Assembly: GCA_937944395.1 (NCBI GenBank)
Contig: CALDYW010000131.1
Coordinates: forward strand, 1 to 36,332
Direction of reading: 5' to 3'
DNA from: an uncultured Paracoccaceae bacterium
GTDB taxonomy: Bacteria > Pseudomonadota > Alphaproteobacteria > Rhodobacterales > Rhodobacteraceae
DNA: 36,332 nucleotides
Under the pieces are notes generated by a model, which saw only the letters and a program-made list of their open reading frames with translations, was not told the origin of the DNA and did not search any database. The translations under genes and the position numbers were made by a program. Positions 23,585 to 31,116 of the stretch are shown here, piece by piece (within the stretch, counting starts at the first letter, position 1; each line of letters begins with the position of its first letter).

Positions 23585-23842
23585 CGCCCTGCTTGGGCGG
23601 CGTGGCCAGACCCTGCTGCGGGCGGGCCGGCGGTGGCGGCGTTCCGCGCGGGGCAGGTCGTGGACAGCTCCGGCCGCGCGGCGCGCACGGGGCGCGACTT
23701 CCGCAACAGGGCGGATCCCCGGGCCCCCGTCCGCCGCAGCCCGGAACGCCCGCCGGCCTGCTCGCGGCGGTGAGGGCCGCGCCGGCGGACGCTGCGGCCG
23801 TCGCCGATCCGCTCGCGCCCCAGGCTCAAGACCCATTGAGAG
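23585..23842. other. Unassigned intergenic stretch
   Basis: No gene recognised. Short frames such as VAAFRAGQVVDSSG (plus strand, about 23630) look vaguely protein-like but end quickly and match no family I know. The stretch separates the aldose epimerase from insertion-sequence debris. Confidence 0.4.
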
Positions 23843-23946
23843 TCATAGCCAGAACCTGACGGTTGCGGCGAGGGCGACCGCGGGGAGGACGACCTCGGGG
23901 CATCTGTCCGGGCGGCTGGCGACCCGCCGCCGGCCCTTGAGCCGGC
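23843..23946 (-). pseudogene. IS5-family (IS427-like) transposase C-terminal remnant
   Basis: On the minus strand the reading RLKGRRRVASRPD and then VVLPAVALAATVRFWL followed by TGA matches the usual end of IS427-type IS5 transposases (RLKxWRRxATRYD, then xFLxAxxLAAxVxFWL). About 33 residues survive. Substitutions such as Trp to Arg and Tyr to Pro show decay. The upstream part of the gene is missing and the frame abuts IS3-like debris. Confidence 0.7.
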
Positions 23947-23999
23947 CCCGTCGCCTTGGCCGCTCGGTCGGGCTGGGCGGTGACCGGGACGGTCGCAAG

Positions 24000-24280
24000 C
24001 TGGTGTTGGCGGCCGAGGGTGTGCGGGCCGGGGTGGCCGTTCTGCGCGATCAGCCGCTCCGAGGTGTCGCGGGCGATGAAGGCTCGGACGGCGTCGCGGA
24101 GGACTTGCAGGGTTTCGAAGACGCGGCCATGGACGACCTGCTCGGTGCGGGTGCGGAAGAACCGCCCGACGGCGCCGTCGGTCCGGGGCCGGCCGACGAA
24201 GGCGAAGCTCGGCGTCATGCCCCGGGCCCTGCTCCGGGTCTGGAAGTCCTCGGCCGTGAAGCAGCGAGCTGGGCCCTGCG
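24000..24280 (-). pseudogene. IS3-like transposase integrase-core remnant
   Basis: About 90 residues in one frame match the second half of an rve integrase core: FTAEDFQTRSRARGMTPSF, AFVGRPRTDGAVGRFFRT, EQVVHGRVFETL and RDAVRAFIARDTSERLIAQNG. Where the family has NGxxERFFRTLKEQ, this copy reads DGAVGRFFRTRTEQ, so the catalytic Glu of the DDE triad is replaced by Gly. The N-terminal domain and first catalytic Asp are absent. The fragment is dead and joins an IS110 fragment of opposite orientation near 24285. Confidence 0.75.
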
Positions 24281-24287
24281 CCATGGC

Positions 24288-24440
24288 GCACCGCAAAATC
24301 GCTGGCTTGAGCGCATGCTGGAACGCAAGTTGACGACGGTCGCGGCCTTCGCGCCGGCCGACAAGATGGCGCGCGGCATCTGGGCGATGCTCACGCGCGG
24401 CGCGGACCATCGCGATCCGGTGATCGCCAGCGCTGCCTGA
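24288..24440 (+). pseudogene. IS110-family transposase C-terminal remnant
   Basis: Fifty codons and a stop match the C-terminus of IS110-type transposases: NRWLERMLERKLTTVAAFA, ADKMARGIWAMLTRG, then HRDPVIASAA. In active copies this tail follows the Tnp_IS116/IS110/IS902 domain. Here the DEDD catalytic domain and the rest are missing, cut at the junction with the IS3-like fragment. The 3' non-coding DNA that normally follows such genes seems to be retained downstream. Confidence 0.72.
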
Positions 24441-24660
24441 TCCGGCGGCAAAGCGCGAAAACCGGACCGCCGAGTTGTGGGGAAGGCAGGATCGGAATGG
24501 GCAGATGATCGACAGGATACGGGTTGGGCAGACCAGAAACCTTTTCAGAGCTTCGCGCGCGCTCTTCGAGATGTGGCCCCGCTCCGCGCATCACCCACCG
24601 GCCAGCGGCATCCATCGGGCCCGCTAACAGGCATGACAAGAGTCCGCACTCGATCGCATG
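24441..24660 (+). mobile_element. Retained 3' non-coding end of an IS110-type element
   Basis: The 220 bp after the transposase stop lack coding character and differ in base composition from their surroundings. The layout (GGCCAGCGGC block near 24600, GACAAGAGTCCGCACTC near 24637) resembles the downstream non-coding ends of many alphaproteobacterial IS110/IS1111-type elements. In IS1111-group elements that end encodes the bridge-type RNA. The resemblance is from memory, not alignment. Confidence 0.45.
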
Positions 24661-24921
24661 TCTAAGGTTCAGAAATACCTTGCAAATGAGAGCGGCATCC
24701 CCAGAAGCGGGCGGAATGTCGGGCCCATCCCATCCGCGAGCCTCCGATGCGTCCCTGCCGGGCTGCGCCTTCGGCACGCCGCGCGCCGCGTCGACGGGTT
24801 GGCCTCCGGCAGACACCGGACAGCCCCGACCTTGCGTCGCGTCCGCCCCCCTGCCCTTCCCCGCGCGGAATGCCGGCGCATCCGCCGCAACGCAGGCTCG
24901 GGCAGGCCGGGTGCACCCGCA
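24661..24921. other. Unassigned stretch inside the insertion-sequence graveyard
   Basis: I see no gene. Frames are Arg/Pro-rich and match nothing. It may be the eroded upstream part of the IS256-like gene that becomes recognisable at 24922. Confidence 0.35.
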
Positions 24922-25203
24922 GACGCCGCCCGCATCGACGTGCTGGCCTGCAAGGGCTTCCGCAGCGCGCAGCGGACCCGCATCGACGGCACGGATCCGT
25001 GCGTGCGCGTCGACCGCGAGACCAGCCGCCGCGCCGACATCGTCGGGACCTTCCCCGACGATGACGCCACCGCCGGTCGCGCGATCGCGCCGAGGGTCGG
25101 CACGCTCATGCCCGAGACCGAGGACGAAGGGGCGGTCGCGCGGCGCGCCATGGCGCCCGGTCTCGGGCCGACCCTGCCGCTCCGCCCCATCGCCGCGGCC
25201 GGG
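24922..25203 (+). pseudogene. IS256-family transposase C-terminal remnant
   Basis: One frame reads IDVLACKGFRSAQRTRIDGTDP, RETSRRADIVGTFPDDDAT, VGTLMPETEDEGAVARRAM, which tracks the end of IS256 transposases (DVLAYxxFPxxHRTKIxSTNP, EIKRRTDVVGIFPNxxA, VGALLxExNDEWAVxRRYM). Conserved aromatic and charged residues are lost (for example EW to EG), so it is degenerate. The catalytic N-terminal two thirds are not recognisable upstream. Confidence 0.72.
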
Positions 25204-25256
25204 GTCCGGCGCGGGCGCGGGATCGGCCGGGGTCCGGCGCGGGCGGGGGATCGGCC
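25201..25256. repeat. 28-bp tandem repeat, two copies
   Basis: Two adjacent 28-bp units (25201-25228 and 25229-25256) differ at a single base and are followed by a partial third start. They lie at the end of the IS256-like remnant. A recent slippage or duplication in decaying, GC-rich DNA is the simplest reading. Confidence 0.8.
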
Positions 25257-25478
25257 GGGCGCCCGGCCTGCCGCTGCTCCGCGGCATCCCGGGCCGCTTT
25301 CCGCCGACCCTGCTCGCCACCATCCTCCGCGGTCGCGCCCGCGATCCTCGCCATGCCCGAGCCGACGGGCCGATCGCGGGCTTCGCCCGGCTCCGCCTCG
25401 GCAGGGCCTGGTTGCTGCGCCGGACCTGAGGGAACCGGGCCGACGCGGGGCGCCGGACAGCCCGCAGCCGCCGCGCCC

Positions 25479-26246
25479 TCAGTACATCAGGAAGCCGCCG
25501 GACACGTTGAGCGTCGCACCGGTGATGTAGCGCGCCATCTCCGAGGCGAGGAAGACGGTCGCGCCCGCCAGATCTTCGGGCCGGCCGATGCGCCCGAGGG
25601 GGATCTGCGCGGCGAGCGCGTCGATCTCGGCGGGGCTGATCGCGGGGCCGCGCAGCATGGCGCTGTCCACGATACCGGGAGCCACGGCGTTGACCCGGAT
25701 GCCGTGGCGCGCCCAGCTGCGGGCGAGGCCGCGGGTGAGCGTTGTCACCCCGCCCTTGGCGGCGCTGTAGACGACCGAGCCCGCCATGCCGCCGGTCATC
25801 CAGCTCTGCGAGCTGTAGTTGACGACGGCGCCGCCCTGCCCGCGCGCGATCATGCCGCGCGCCACCGCCTGGGCCAGGAAGAAGGCGGCCTTGAGGTTGA
25901 CGTCGAACTGGGCGTCCCAGTCCGCCTCGCCCACGGCAAGGAGATCGGCGCTGCGCCGGATCACGCCGGCGGCGTTGACGAGCACGCCCACCGGACCCAG
26001 ACGCGCCTCGACCGCGGCGACGAGCGCGGGCAGCGCCGCGATCTGCCCGAGGTCGGCGCCGAAGCCCGCATGGTCCGACCCGAGCTGGGCGGCAACGGCG
26101 GCGGCCGCCGCCGCATCGAGATCGACCACGGCCACGCGGCAGCCCGCTTCGGCAAAGGCCTCGGTCACCGCCCGGCCGATCGCCCCGGCCCCGCCGGTGA
26201 CCATGGCCGTCCGGCCCTCGAGCCCCCAGGCGAGATGCCGCGTCAC
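25479..26246 (-). CDS. SDR-family oxidoreductase
   Basis: Classical short-chain dehydrogenase (255 aa). Cofactor motif TGGAGAIG, Asp in VAVVDLDAA suggesting NAD preference, NAAGV, catalytic Ser in VNYSSQSWMTGG and Tyr-x3-Lys in YSAAK; the C-terminus is TGATLNVSGGFLMY. GTG 26246 is chosen because it overlaps the stop of the upstream dehydrogenase gene (GTGA) and opens directly into LEGRTAMVTGG; an extended frame to 26354 is the antisense-like overlap of that gene. It is the last gene of the minus-strand arm of the divergent cluster. Substrate unknown, probably a hydroxy or keto sugar acid by context. Confidence 0.88.
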   Translation of the reverse strand: MTRHLAWGLEGRTAMVTGGAGAIGRAVTEAFAEAGCRVAVVDLDAAAAAAVAAQLGSDHAGFGADLGQIAALPALVAAVEARLGPVGVLVNAAGVIRRSADLLAVGEADWDAQFDVNLKAAFFLAQAVARGMIARGQGGAVVNYSSQSWMTGGMAGSVVYSAAKGGVTTLTRGLARSWARHGIRVNAVAPGIVDSAMLRGPAISPAEIDALAAQIPLGRIGRPEDLAGATVFLASEMARYITGATLNVSGGFLMY

Positions 26247-27211
26247 GGGGCCGTCCCCGGCACGGGGCAGCGCGGCGGATCGCCGCGAAGGGCGCGGGCG
26301 ATCTCCTCGGCGACCAGCGCCTGGAGGCGCGCCACGGCGCTGTCGGAATACCACGCGGCATGGGGCGTCATCAGGAGGTTCGGCACCGCCCGCAGGGGGG
26401 ATTCCGGCGGCAAAGGCTCGGTCGCGAAGACGTCGAGCGCCGCCCCGGCAAGCCGCCCCGTTGCCAGCGCCTCGGCGAGCGCCCCCTCGTCGATCAGGTC
26501 GCCGCGAGCGGTGTTCACCACCACCGCCGTCGGCTTCATCAGCGCGATCGTCCGGCGCGACAGGATCCCGAGCGTCTCGGGCGTCGCCGGGGCGTGCAGC
26601 GACAGGCAGTCGGCACGGGCGAAGAGCGTCTCGAGGGCGGCCATCTCGGCGGGCGGGTCGCCGGGCCCCGGGCGGTGGAAGGGGTCATGCGCCATCAGCC
26701 GGAAGCCGAAGGGCAGAAGCCGCCGCGCCACCGACCGCGCGATGCGCCCGTAGCCCAGGAAGCCGACCACCGTGTCCGTGAAGGGCGGCAGCGGCGCGGC
26801 GACGGCCTGCGGCTCCCACCGCCCCGAACGGAGCGAAGCGTCGAGCGCCACGAGCTTGCGCAGGAGCGCAAGGATCATCGCCGCGGTGTGGTCGGCCACC
26901 TCCTCGGTGCAGTAGTCGGGCACATAGGCCGCGCGCAGCCCCGCCGCGCGGATCGCCGCGAGGTCGAGGTTGTTGTAGCCCACCCCGTAGCGGATCACCG
27001 TGCCGCCGGGGGCCATCGCCCGCGCAGCCGCGGCGCCGAAGGGGGCGAATTGCACCACCGCCACCTGGGCGCCGGCCACCGCGGCCGCGACCTCCTCGGC
27101 GCTGCCGCAGGCGGCGCGGACGAACTCGGCTCCCGCGGCGCGCGCGGCGGCCTCCTCGGCCGCAAGCGAGGGAAAGCCTGCGTCGGTGACGACGACGCGC
27201 GGGGGGCTCAT
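26243..27211 (-). CDS. D-2-hydroxyacid dehydrogenase
   Basis: NAD(P)-dependent D-2-hydroxyacid dehydrogenase (322 aa), a family that reduces glyoxylate, hydroxypyruvate or related 2-keto acids or runs in reverse. The N-terminal half has RYGVGYNNLDLAAIRAAG and VPDYCTEEVADHTAAMILALLR. The Rossmann motif is GFLGYGRIARSVA. The catalytic trio is visible: Arg in NTARGDLID, Glu in LDVFATEPLP, His in MTPHAAWYSD. YCTEEVADH is typical of the branch related to C-terminal-binding-protein-like dehydrogenases. It overlaps both neighbours by 4 bp, so translation is coupled. Confidence 0.9.
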   Translation of the reverse strand: MSPPRVVVTDAGFPSLAAEEAAARAAGAEFVRAACGSAEEVAAAVAGAQVAVVQFAPFGAAAARAMAPGGTVIRYGVGYNNLDLAAIRAAGLRAAYVPDYCTEEVADHTAAMILALLRKLVALDASLRSGRWEPQAVAAPLPPFTDTVVGFLGYGRIARSVARRLLPFGFRLMAHDPFHRPGPGDPPAEMAALETLFARADCLSLHAPATPETLGILSRRTIALMKPTAVVVNTARGDLIDEGALAEALATGRLAGAALDVFATEPLPPESPLRAVPNLLMTPHAAWYSDSAVARLQALVAEEIARALRGDPPRCPVPGTAP

Positions 27212-27975
27212 GGTCTCGCCCCGAGGCCGGCGGCGCGCCGGACCTCCTCGCTGCGGATGTCGATCTCGCGCCCGGCGAAGCGGTCGGCCGCCGGCGTGCA
27301 GAGCCAGGCGATGGCGCGCGCGGCGTCCTCGGGTGGGGCGAGATCCTCCCGCCGGAGCCGCGCGACCGGGTTGAGCCCGCTCGCGCGGATCTCTGCCTGC
27401 ATCCCGGTGTCCACGACACCGGGCGCGAAGCCGAAAACGCGGATGCCCTGCGCGCCGAACTCCTCATGCACGCAGGCGGTGAGCATCGCGAGCCCCGCCT
27501 TGGCGGAGCAGTAGGCGCTCCAGCCCTCCATCGGGCGATGCGCCGCCCCCGAGGAGAGATTGACAATCCGCCCGCCTCCGCGAGCCAGCATCGCCGGCAG
27601 CGCGAGCCGGATCGCGATGAAGGCCGACAGCAGGTTGACCTCGAGGCTGCGCGCCCACTCGGCGATGTCGACATCGGGGATCCGGCCGATCGGGGCGATC
27701 TGGCCCACGTTGTTGATCAGGATGTCGAAGCCCCCGGCCATGACCTCGGCCATTCCGGCAGGGTCGGTGGCCTCGCAGAGCCGGCCCGTCGCGCCCGTAC
27801 CGGCAAGCGCGGCGGACGCCTCGGCCAAGGCCTCCGGCCTCCGCGCGGTGAAGGTCACCCGTGCCCCGGCCGCGGCGAGACCCCGGACGGTCGCGAGCCC
27901 GATGCCACGGTTGCCGCCGGTGACGAGCGCGGCCATGCCCGCCAGCGGACGCGGAGCAGCCTCAGGCGCGGCCAT
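27208..27975 (-). CDS. SDR-family oxidoreductase
   Basis: Classical short-chain dehydrogenase (255 aa). TGGNRGIG cofactor motif, with Arg residues after the second strand (FTARRPEAL) that favour NADP(H). Also NNVGQIAP, Ser in VNLSSGAAHRPMEGW and Tyr-x3-Lys in YCSAK. The C-terminus is odd: after the usual APPEDAARAIAWLCTP it ends ADRFAGREIDIRSEEVRRAAGL rather than the common DGG motif. ATG 27975 follows GGAGG at five bases. Its stop overlaps the D-2-hydroxyacid dehydrogenase start (ATGA). Confidence 0.88.
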   Translation of the reverse strand: MAAPEAAPRPLAGMAALVTGGNRGIGLATVRGLAAAGARVTFTARRPEALAEASAALAGTGATGRLCEATDPAGMAEVMAGGFDILINNVGQIAPIGRIPDVDIAEWARSLEVNLLSAFIAIRLALPAMLARGGGRIVNLSSGAAHRPMEGWSAYCSAKAGLAMLTACVHEEFGAQGIRVFGFAPGVVDTGMQAEIRASGLNPVARLRREDLAPPEDAARAIAWLCTPAADRFAGREIDIRSEEVRRAAGLGARP

Positions 27976-28002
27976 CGCCGCCTCCGCCGGGGAAAGCTGC
28001 AG

Positions 28003-28770
28003 TCATGATCGGTCCTCCGCGAGGTAGTCGTGCAGCACGACGCCGGGCACGAGCGTGAAGTCGGCGCGCCAGAAGAAACCGTCCTCCTCCGCGCGCACGG
28101 GGAGTCGGTAAACAGGCGCCTGGGCGTTCGGCCGCAGCTCCACCGTGCAGGGGCCGCGCCAGCATTCATGCACCACGAGATCGGCGAGCCGGCGCGAGGT
28201 GAGCTGGCGGATCGCGGGCGTGCCGTCGATATGGTCCACGGCCTTGAGGTTGAGGTTGGTCGCGAAGGGAAACAGAGCGGCCAGCTCCTCCACCCGGCCA
28301 CGGCGCTGCTTGTAGGCCATGGTGCCGGTGATCACCTCGATCCCGTTGCGCCGCAGCGTGCCGACGATCAGGTCGCCGCGGAACTCGATCCGCGGTGTGC
28401 CGAGCTTCTTGGGCTGGCCATGCAGCTCGCGCCCATGCGCCACCCCGACGTCGGAGGAGAGGAAGAGCCAGGGGGAATAGGCCCCCTCGGCCGCGCCGAG
28501 CCGCGCGCCCACCATCACGTTGACCTCGTGATAGGGCCCGAGCCAGTCGGTGTCGTTCATGCGGTAGATGTGGATCATCACCGCGTCTCCCGTCGGCTCG
28601 AGCGGCTCGGGCAGGAGTGCGGCGATCGCCCCGGGATCGGTGCGGTAGCACAGGGTCAGGATCTCGGCGTTGCGGAAGCCGAAGGGAAAGGGCGGGACCA
28701 TCGGCGCATCGAGCGGGGTCGAGAAGCCCCCGCGCAGGATCTCGGCCCTCGTCCGCGGCCAGCGTCGCAT
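28003..28770 (-). CDS. Acetoacetate decarboxylase-like protein
   Basis: Member of the acetoacetate decarboxylase (ADC) superfamily (255 aa). The Schiff-base motif is intact: GRELHGQPKKLGTP, where Lys121 and Lys122 match Lys115/Lys116 of the clostridial enzyme. The pocket strand EVNVMVGARL and the AYSPWLFLSSDVGVAHG segment are also family-like. True ADCs decarboxylate acetoacetate; many relatives in catabolic operons act on other keto acids as decarboxylases, aldolases or dehydratases. Its position between the regulator and dehydrogenases suggests it handles a keto-acid intermediate. A GGGGGGAGG site precedes ATG 28770. Confidence 0.87.
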   Translation of the reverse strand: MRRWPRTRAEILRGGFSTPLDAPMVPPFPFGFRNAEILTLCYRTDPGAIAALLPEPLEPTGDAVMIHIYRMNDTDWLGPYHEVNVMVGARLGAAEGAYSPWLFLSSDVGVAHGRELHGQPKKLGTPRIEFRGDLIVGTLRRNGIEVITGTMAYKQRRGRVEELAALFPFATNLNLKAVDHIDGTPAIRQLTSRRLADLVVHECWRGPCTVELRPNAQAPVYRLPVRAEEDGFFWRADFTLVPGVVLHDYLAEDRS

Positions 28771-28854
28771 CCCTAGGCCTCCCCCCCTGCCCCAACCGCA
28801 CGCCGGCCGTCGTGCCCGCCCTTGCCGGGGCCTTGCGGCGCGGAGGCGGCCGCC

Positions 28855-29589
28855 TCAGGCACCCAAGACCTCGCGCAGCGCATTGCGGACATTGACCATG
28901 TGCTGGCGCATCGCACGCCCCGCGATCTCGGGATCGCGCGAGCGCAGCGCCTCGAGGATCGCCTCGTGGTCGCGGATCGACTGAAGGCGGATCGACTTGC
29001 GCTTCTGGAATGCACGGCGCGCGGGATCCCCGAGAAGCTGGAGGATGCGCCCGATCCGGGTGAGAAAGAAGTTGTCCGAGGCCTCGAGGATGAGCTTGTG
29101 CAGCTCCACATCGGTGTCGTGGAAGAGCTCGGCATCCTCCGGCCGCGCGAGCTGGGCGGCGACAAGCCCGGCGATTTGGGCGAGCGTCTCCTCGCCCATC
29201 CGCTCGGCGGCGAGCGCGGCGATGGCGGGCTCGTAGACGATCCGGGCGTCGAAGAGCTCCGACATGTTCCGCGCGTTGAGCGAGACCAGGAAGTCGAGCG
29301 GCTCGAGCAGCGCGGAAGGTTCGAGCGAGGTGACGAAGACGCCCCCGCCATGGCGGATCTCGATCACGCCGAGGATCGCAAGCGCGCGCAGCGCCTCGCG
29401 CACGGTGGGGCGGCTCACCTCGAACTGCTGCGCGAGGTCGCGCTCGGGCGGCAGCCGGTCGCCGGGCGCGAGGCTGCCCGAGCGCACGAGGTCCAGGATC
29501 CGGCGGACCATGAGCTCGGAGACCGGCCGGCGCTCGTCCCCCTCGTCGGAGAGGGGGGAGAGGCCGACGCCCACGGGAAACGTCCGCAT
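28855..29589 (-). CDS. FadR-family (GntR/FCD) transcriptional regulator
   Basis: Second FadR-type regulator (244 aa), first gene of the minus arm and divergent from the molybdenum-hydroxylase arm. The winged HTH covers about residues 20-88 (LVRSGSLAPGDRLPPERDLAQ, FEVSRPTVREALRAL, GVIEIRHGGGVFV). The FCD domain keeps Asp and His in HDTDVELHKLI, His in IRDHEAILEAL and His in AMRQHMVNVRNAL, the usual metal/effector set. Effectors of such regulators are commonly small carboxylic acids. ATG 29589 lies just after a G-rich site; the frame extends upstream to 29676 but with non-conserved sequence. It probably controls both arms. Confidence 0.9.
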   Translation of the reverse strand: MRTFPVGVGLSPLSDEGDERRPVSELMVRRILDLVRSGSLAPGDRLPPERDLAQQFEVSRPTVREALRALAILGVIEIRHGGGVFVTSLEPSALLEPLDFLVSLNARNMSELFDARIVYEPAIAALAAERMGEETLAQIAGLVAAQLARPEDAELFHDTDVELHKLILEASDNFFLTRIGRILQLLGDPARRAFQKRKSIRLQSIRDHEAILEALRSRDPEIAGRAMRQHMVNVRNALREVLGA

Positions 29590-29753
29590 CCTCAGCCCCT
29601 TTTCGCCCGCGCGGTCGGCACCTCGGGGGTCCTGCGCCGCGTCCGGCCCGCGCGGCCCGTCCTGCAGCGACGGCACGCGGCCGTGCTTTTCGCCCCCATC
29701 GCCTGCCCCCGATCACCACCACCCCGCGGCCGACATCGGGCCGCCTGCCGGAA

Positions 29754-29783
29754 AGCATTGGCCTGTCCAATTCGGCCTGTCAA
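29754..29783 (-). promoter_or_regulatory. Promoter and operator of the second regulator
   Basis: On the minus strand TTGACA (29783-29778), an 18-bp spacer and a weaker AATGCT -10 lead toward the regulator gene. The perfect 15-bp dyad ATTGGCCTGTCCAAT (29757-29771) overlaps the -10 end of the spacer. A direct repeat GGCCTGTC occurs at 29760-29767 and 29774-29781. The arrangement suits autoregulation by the FadR-type protein. Confidence 0.5.
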
Positions 29784-29840
29784 CGGCCTAATCCCGCTTC
29801 TGCCTGACACCATAGCGCCGATAACGCCAGAAGATTCTGC

Positions 29841-29887
29841 TTGACCGGGTTCTGCGGCCGGACGTAACTCATATTGGCCTGACCACT
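29841..29887 (+). promoter_or_regulatory. Promoter and operator of the plus arm
   Basis: TTGACC (29841-29846) with a weak -10 GTAACT after 17 bp could drive the plus arm. ATTGGCCTGACCACT (29873-29887) matches the dyad at 29757-29771 in 13 of 15 positions and lies just past the predicted start of transcription. The two site centres are 116 bp apart, about eleven helical turns, so they would face the same side of the DNA. Confidence 0.4.
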
Positions 29888-30093
29888 CGGGCGTCCACGG
29901 TGGAGGGAGGGCGCGGCGTGACCCCAGTTGGCGCTTCGGTCCGTCCGGCGGCATCGGCGGTGGCAAGGCCCGCGCCATGCGGCGCGGCGACCAGGGCGCC
30001 CGCCTGCGGCGCGGGGCGCCGGGGGGCGGGGTGGCGAGGGTCGGGGACGGGGGCGGAGCCCGGCCCCGACACGTGCATCCGGGACGCGCGGGC

Positions 30094-31101
30094 ATGACCC
30101 TCGCCGCTGCCCCTGCGGACTCCCGCACGCGGCCCGTGGTGGTGGCGGGCTGCGGCCAGATCGGGGCCTCGGCGGCACTCCTCTGCGCGATGAGCGGCTA
30201 CCGCGTGACCGTCCTTGCCCGCTCGGCGGCCGCGCGGGCGCGGGCGGAGGCGCTGCTGCCGGGCTTTGCCCGCGAGCTCGCCGGGCTGCGCCCTGCGCCG
30301 GCCCGCGCCGATGACTGGCCGGAGCGCATAACCTGGGCAGCGGATGCGGCCGCCGCCCCCGCGCTCGCCGACTGCGGGGTCGTGCTCGAGGCGATCCGCG
30401 AGGACGCCGCGGAGAAGGCCGCGCTCCTCGCCGCGCTCGAGGCGCTCTGCCCCGGCGATGCGATCATCGCCAGCTCGACCTCGGGCCTGCCCGTGGCGGC
30501 GATCGCCGCCGCCTGCCGCGACCCCGGGCGCGTGGCGGTGGCCCATTTCGCCAACCCGCCCCATCTGATGCCGCTCGTCGAGGTGGTGCCGGGCCCCGCG
30601 ACCCGGCCCGAGACGCTCGCGCGGCTACAGGCCTTCCTCTCGAGCCTCGGCAAGGAGACGGTGGCGCTGACGCAGGATCTGCCGGGGCATCTCTTCAACC
30701 GGCTGCAGTTCGCGCTGCTGCGCGAGGCCATGGCGCTCGTCGCGCGCGGGGTCGCGACCCCGGCCGAGATCGACCGGGTGGTCAAGCGCGGCCTGGCGCT
30801 GCGCCTTGCCGAGGAAGGCCCGCTGGAGAAGATGGACCTCGCCGGACTCGAGCTCGTGCGGGACGTGGCGCGCTACCTCTTTCCGGACCTCGACCGCTCG
30901 ACCGCGCCGGAACTCCTCGACCGGCTCCTTGCCGAGGGTCGGCGCGGGGCCGACTGGGGGCGGGGTTTCTACGACTGGACGCCGGAGGCGGCCGAGGCGC
31001 TGCGCCTGCGACGCAACGCCGAGGTTGTCCGGCAGCTCACGAAGCCGCCACCGGCGGCCGGCACGCCGCTGCCGACATCCGGCGGTGGCAAGCGCACCTG
31101 A
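30094..31101 (+). CDS. 3-hydroxyacyl-CoA dehydrogenase-family protein (3-hydroxy acid dehydrogenase)
   Basis: NAD-dependent dehydrogenase (335 aa) of the 3-hydroxyacyl-CoA dehydrogenase superfamily, in the stand-alone branch that includes L-gulonate 3-dehydrogenase and L-carnitine dehydrogenase. Dinucleotide motif VVVAGCGQIGASAALLCAMSG; then IIASSTSGLPV, and the catalytic His in AHFANPPHLMPLVEVVPG. The C-terminal helical domain includes GHLFNRLQFALLREAMALV and DWGRGFYDW. Its product would be a 3-keto acid. ATG 30094 begins close to the cofactor domain; an in-frame ATG at 29977 adds only Arg/Gly-rich sequence. First gene of the plus arm, 15 bp before the Mo-hydroxylase FAD subunit. Confidence 0.85.
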   Translation: MTLAAAPADSRTRPVVVAGCGQIGASAALLCAMSGYRVTVLARSAAARARAEALLPGFARELAGLRPAPARADDWPERITWAADAAAAPALADCGVVLEAIREDAAEKAALLAALEALCPGDAIIASSTSGLPVAAIAAACRDPGRVAVAHFANPPHLMPLVEVVPGPATRPETLARLQAFLSSLGKETVALTQDLPGHLFNRLQFALLREAMALVARGVATPAEIDRVVKRGLALRLAEEGPLEKMDLAGLELVRDVARYLFPDLDRSTAPELLDRLLAEGRRGADWGRGFYDWTPEAAEALRLRRNAEVVRQLTKPPPAAGTPLPTSGGGKRT

Positions 31102-31116
31102 GAAGGGGGGAGAAGC

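Larger units (their letters stand above)
29590..30093. other. Divergent intergenic regulatory region
   Basis: A 504-bp gap between the regulator and the 3-hydroxyacyl-CoA-dehydrogenase-like gene. Its middle (about 29750-29890) is noticeably A/T richer and holds the promoter and operator candidates listed separately. The right third (29900-30093) is GC-rich with no recognisable gene; frames here are low-complexity. Confidence 0.6.

Noticed and set aside
29977-30093. N-terminal extension of the 3-hydroxyacyl-CoA dehydrogenase-like protein
   Set aside because: The added 39 residues are Arg/Gly-rich and not part of the family fold. The Rossmann domain begins soon after the ATG at 30094.
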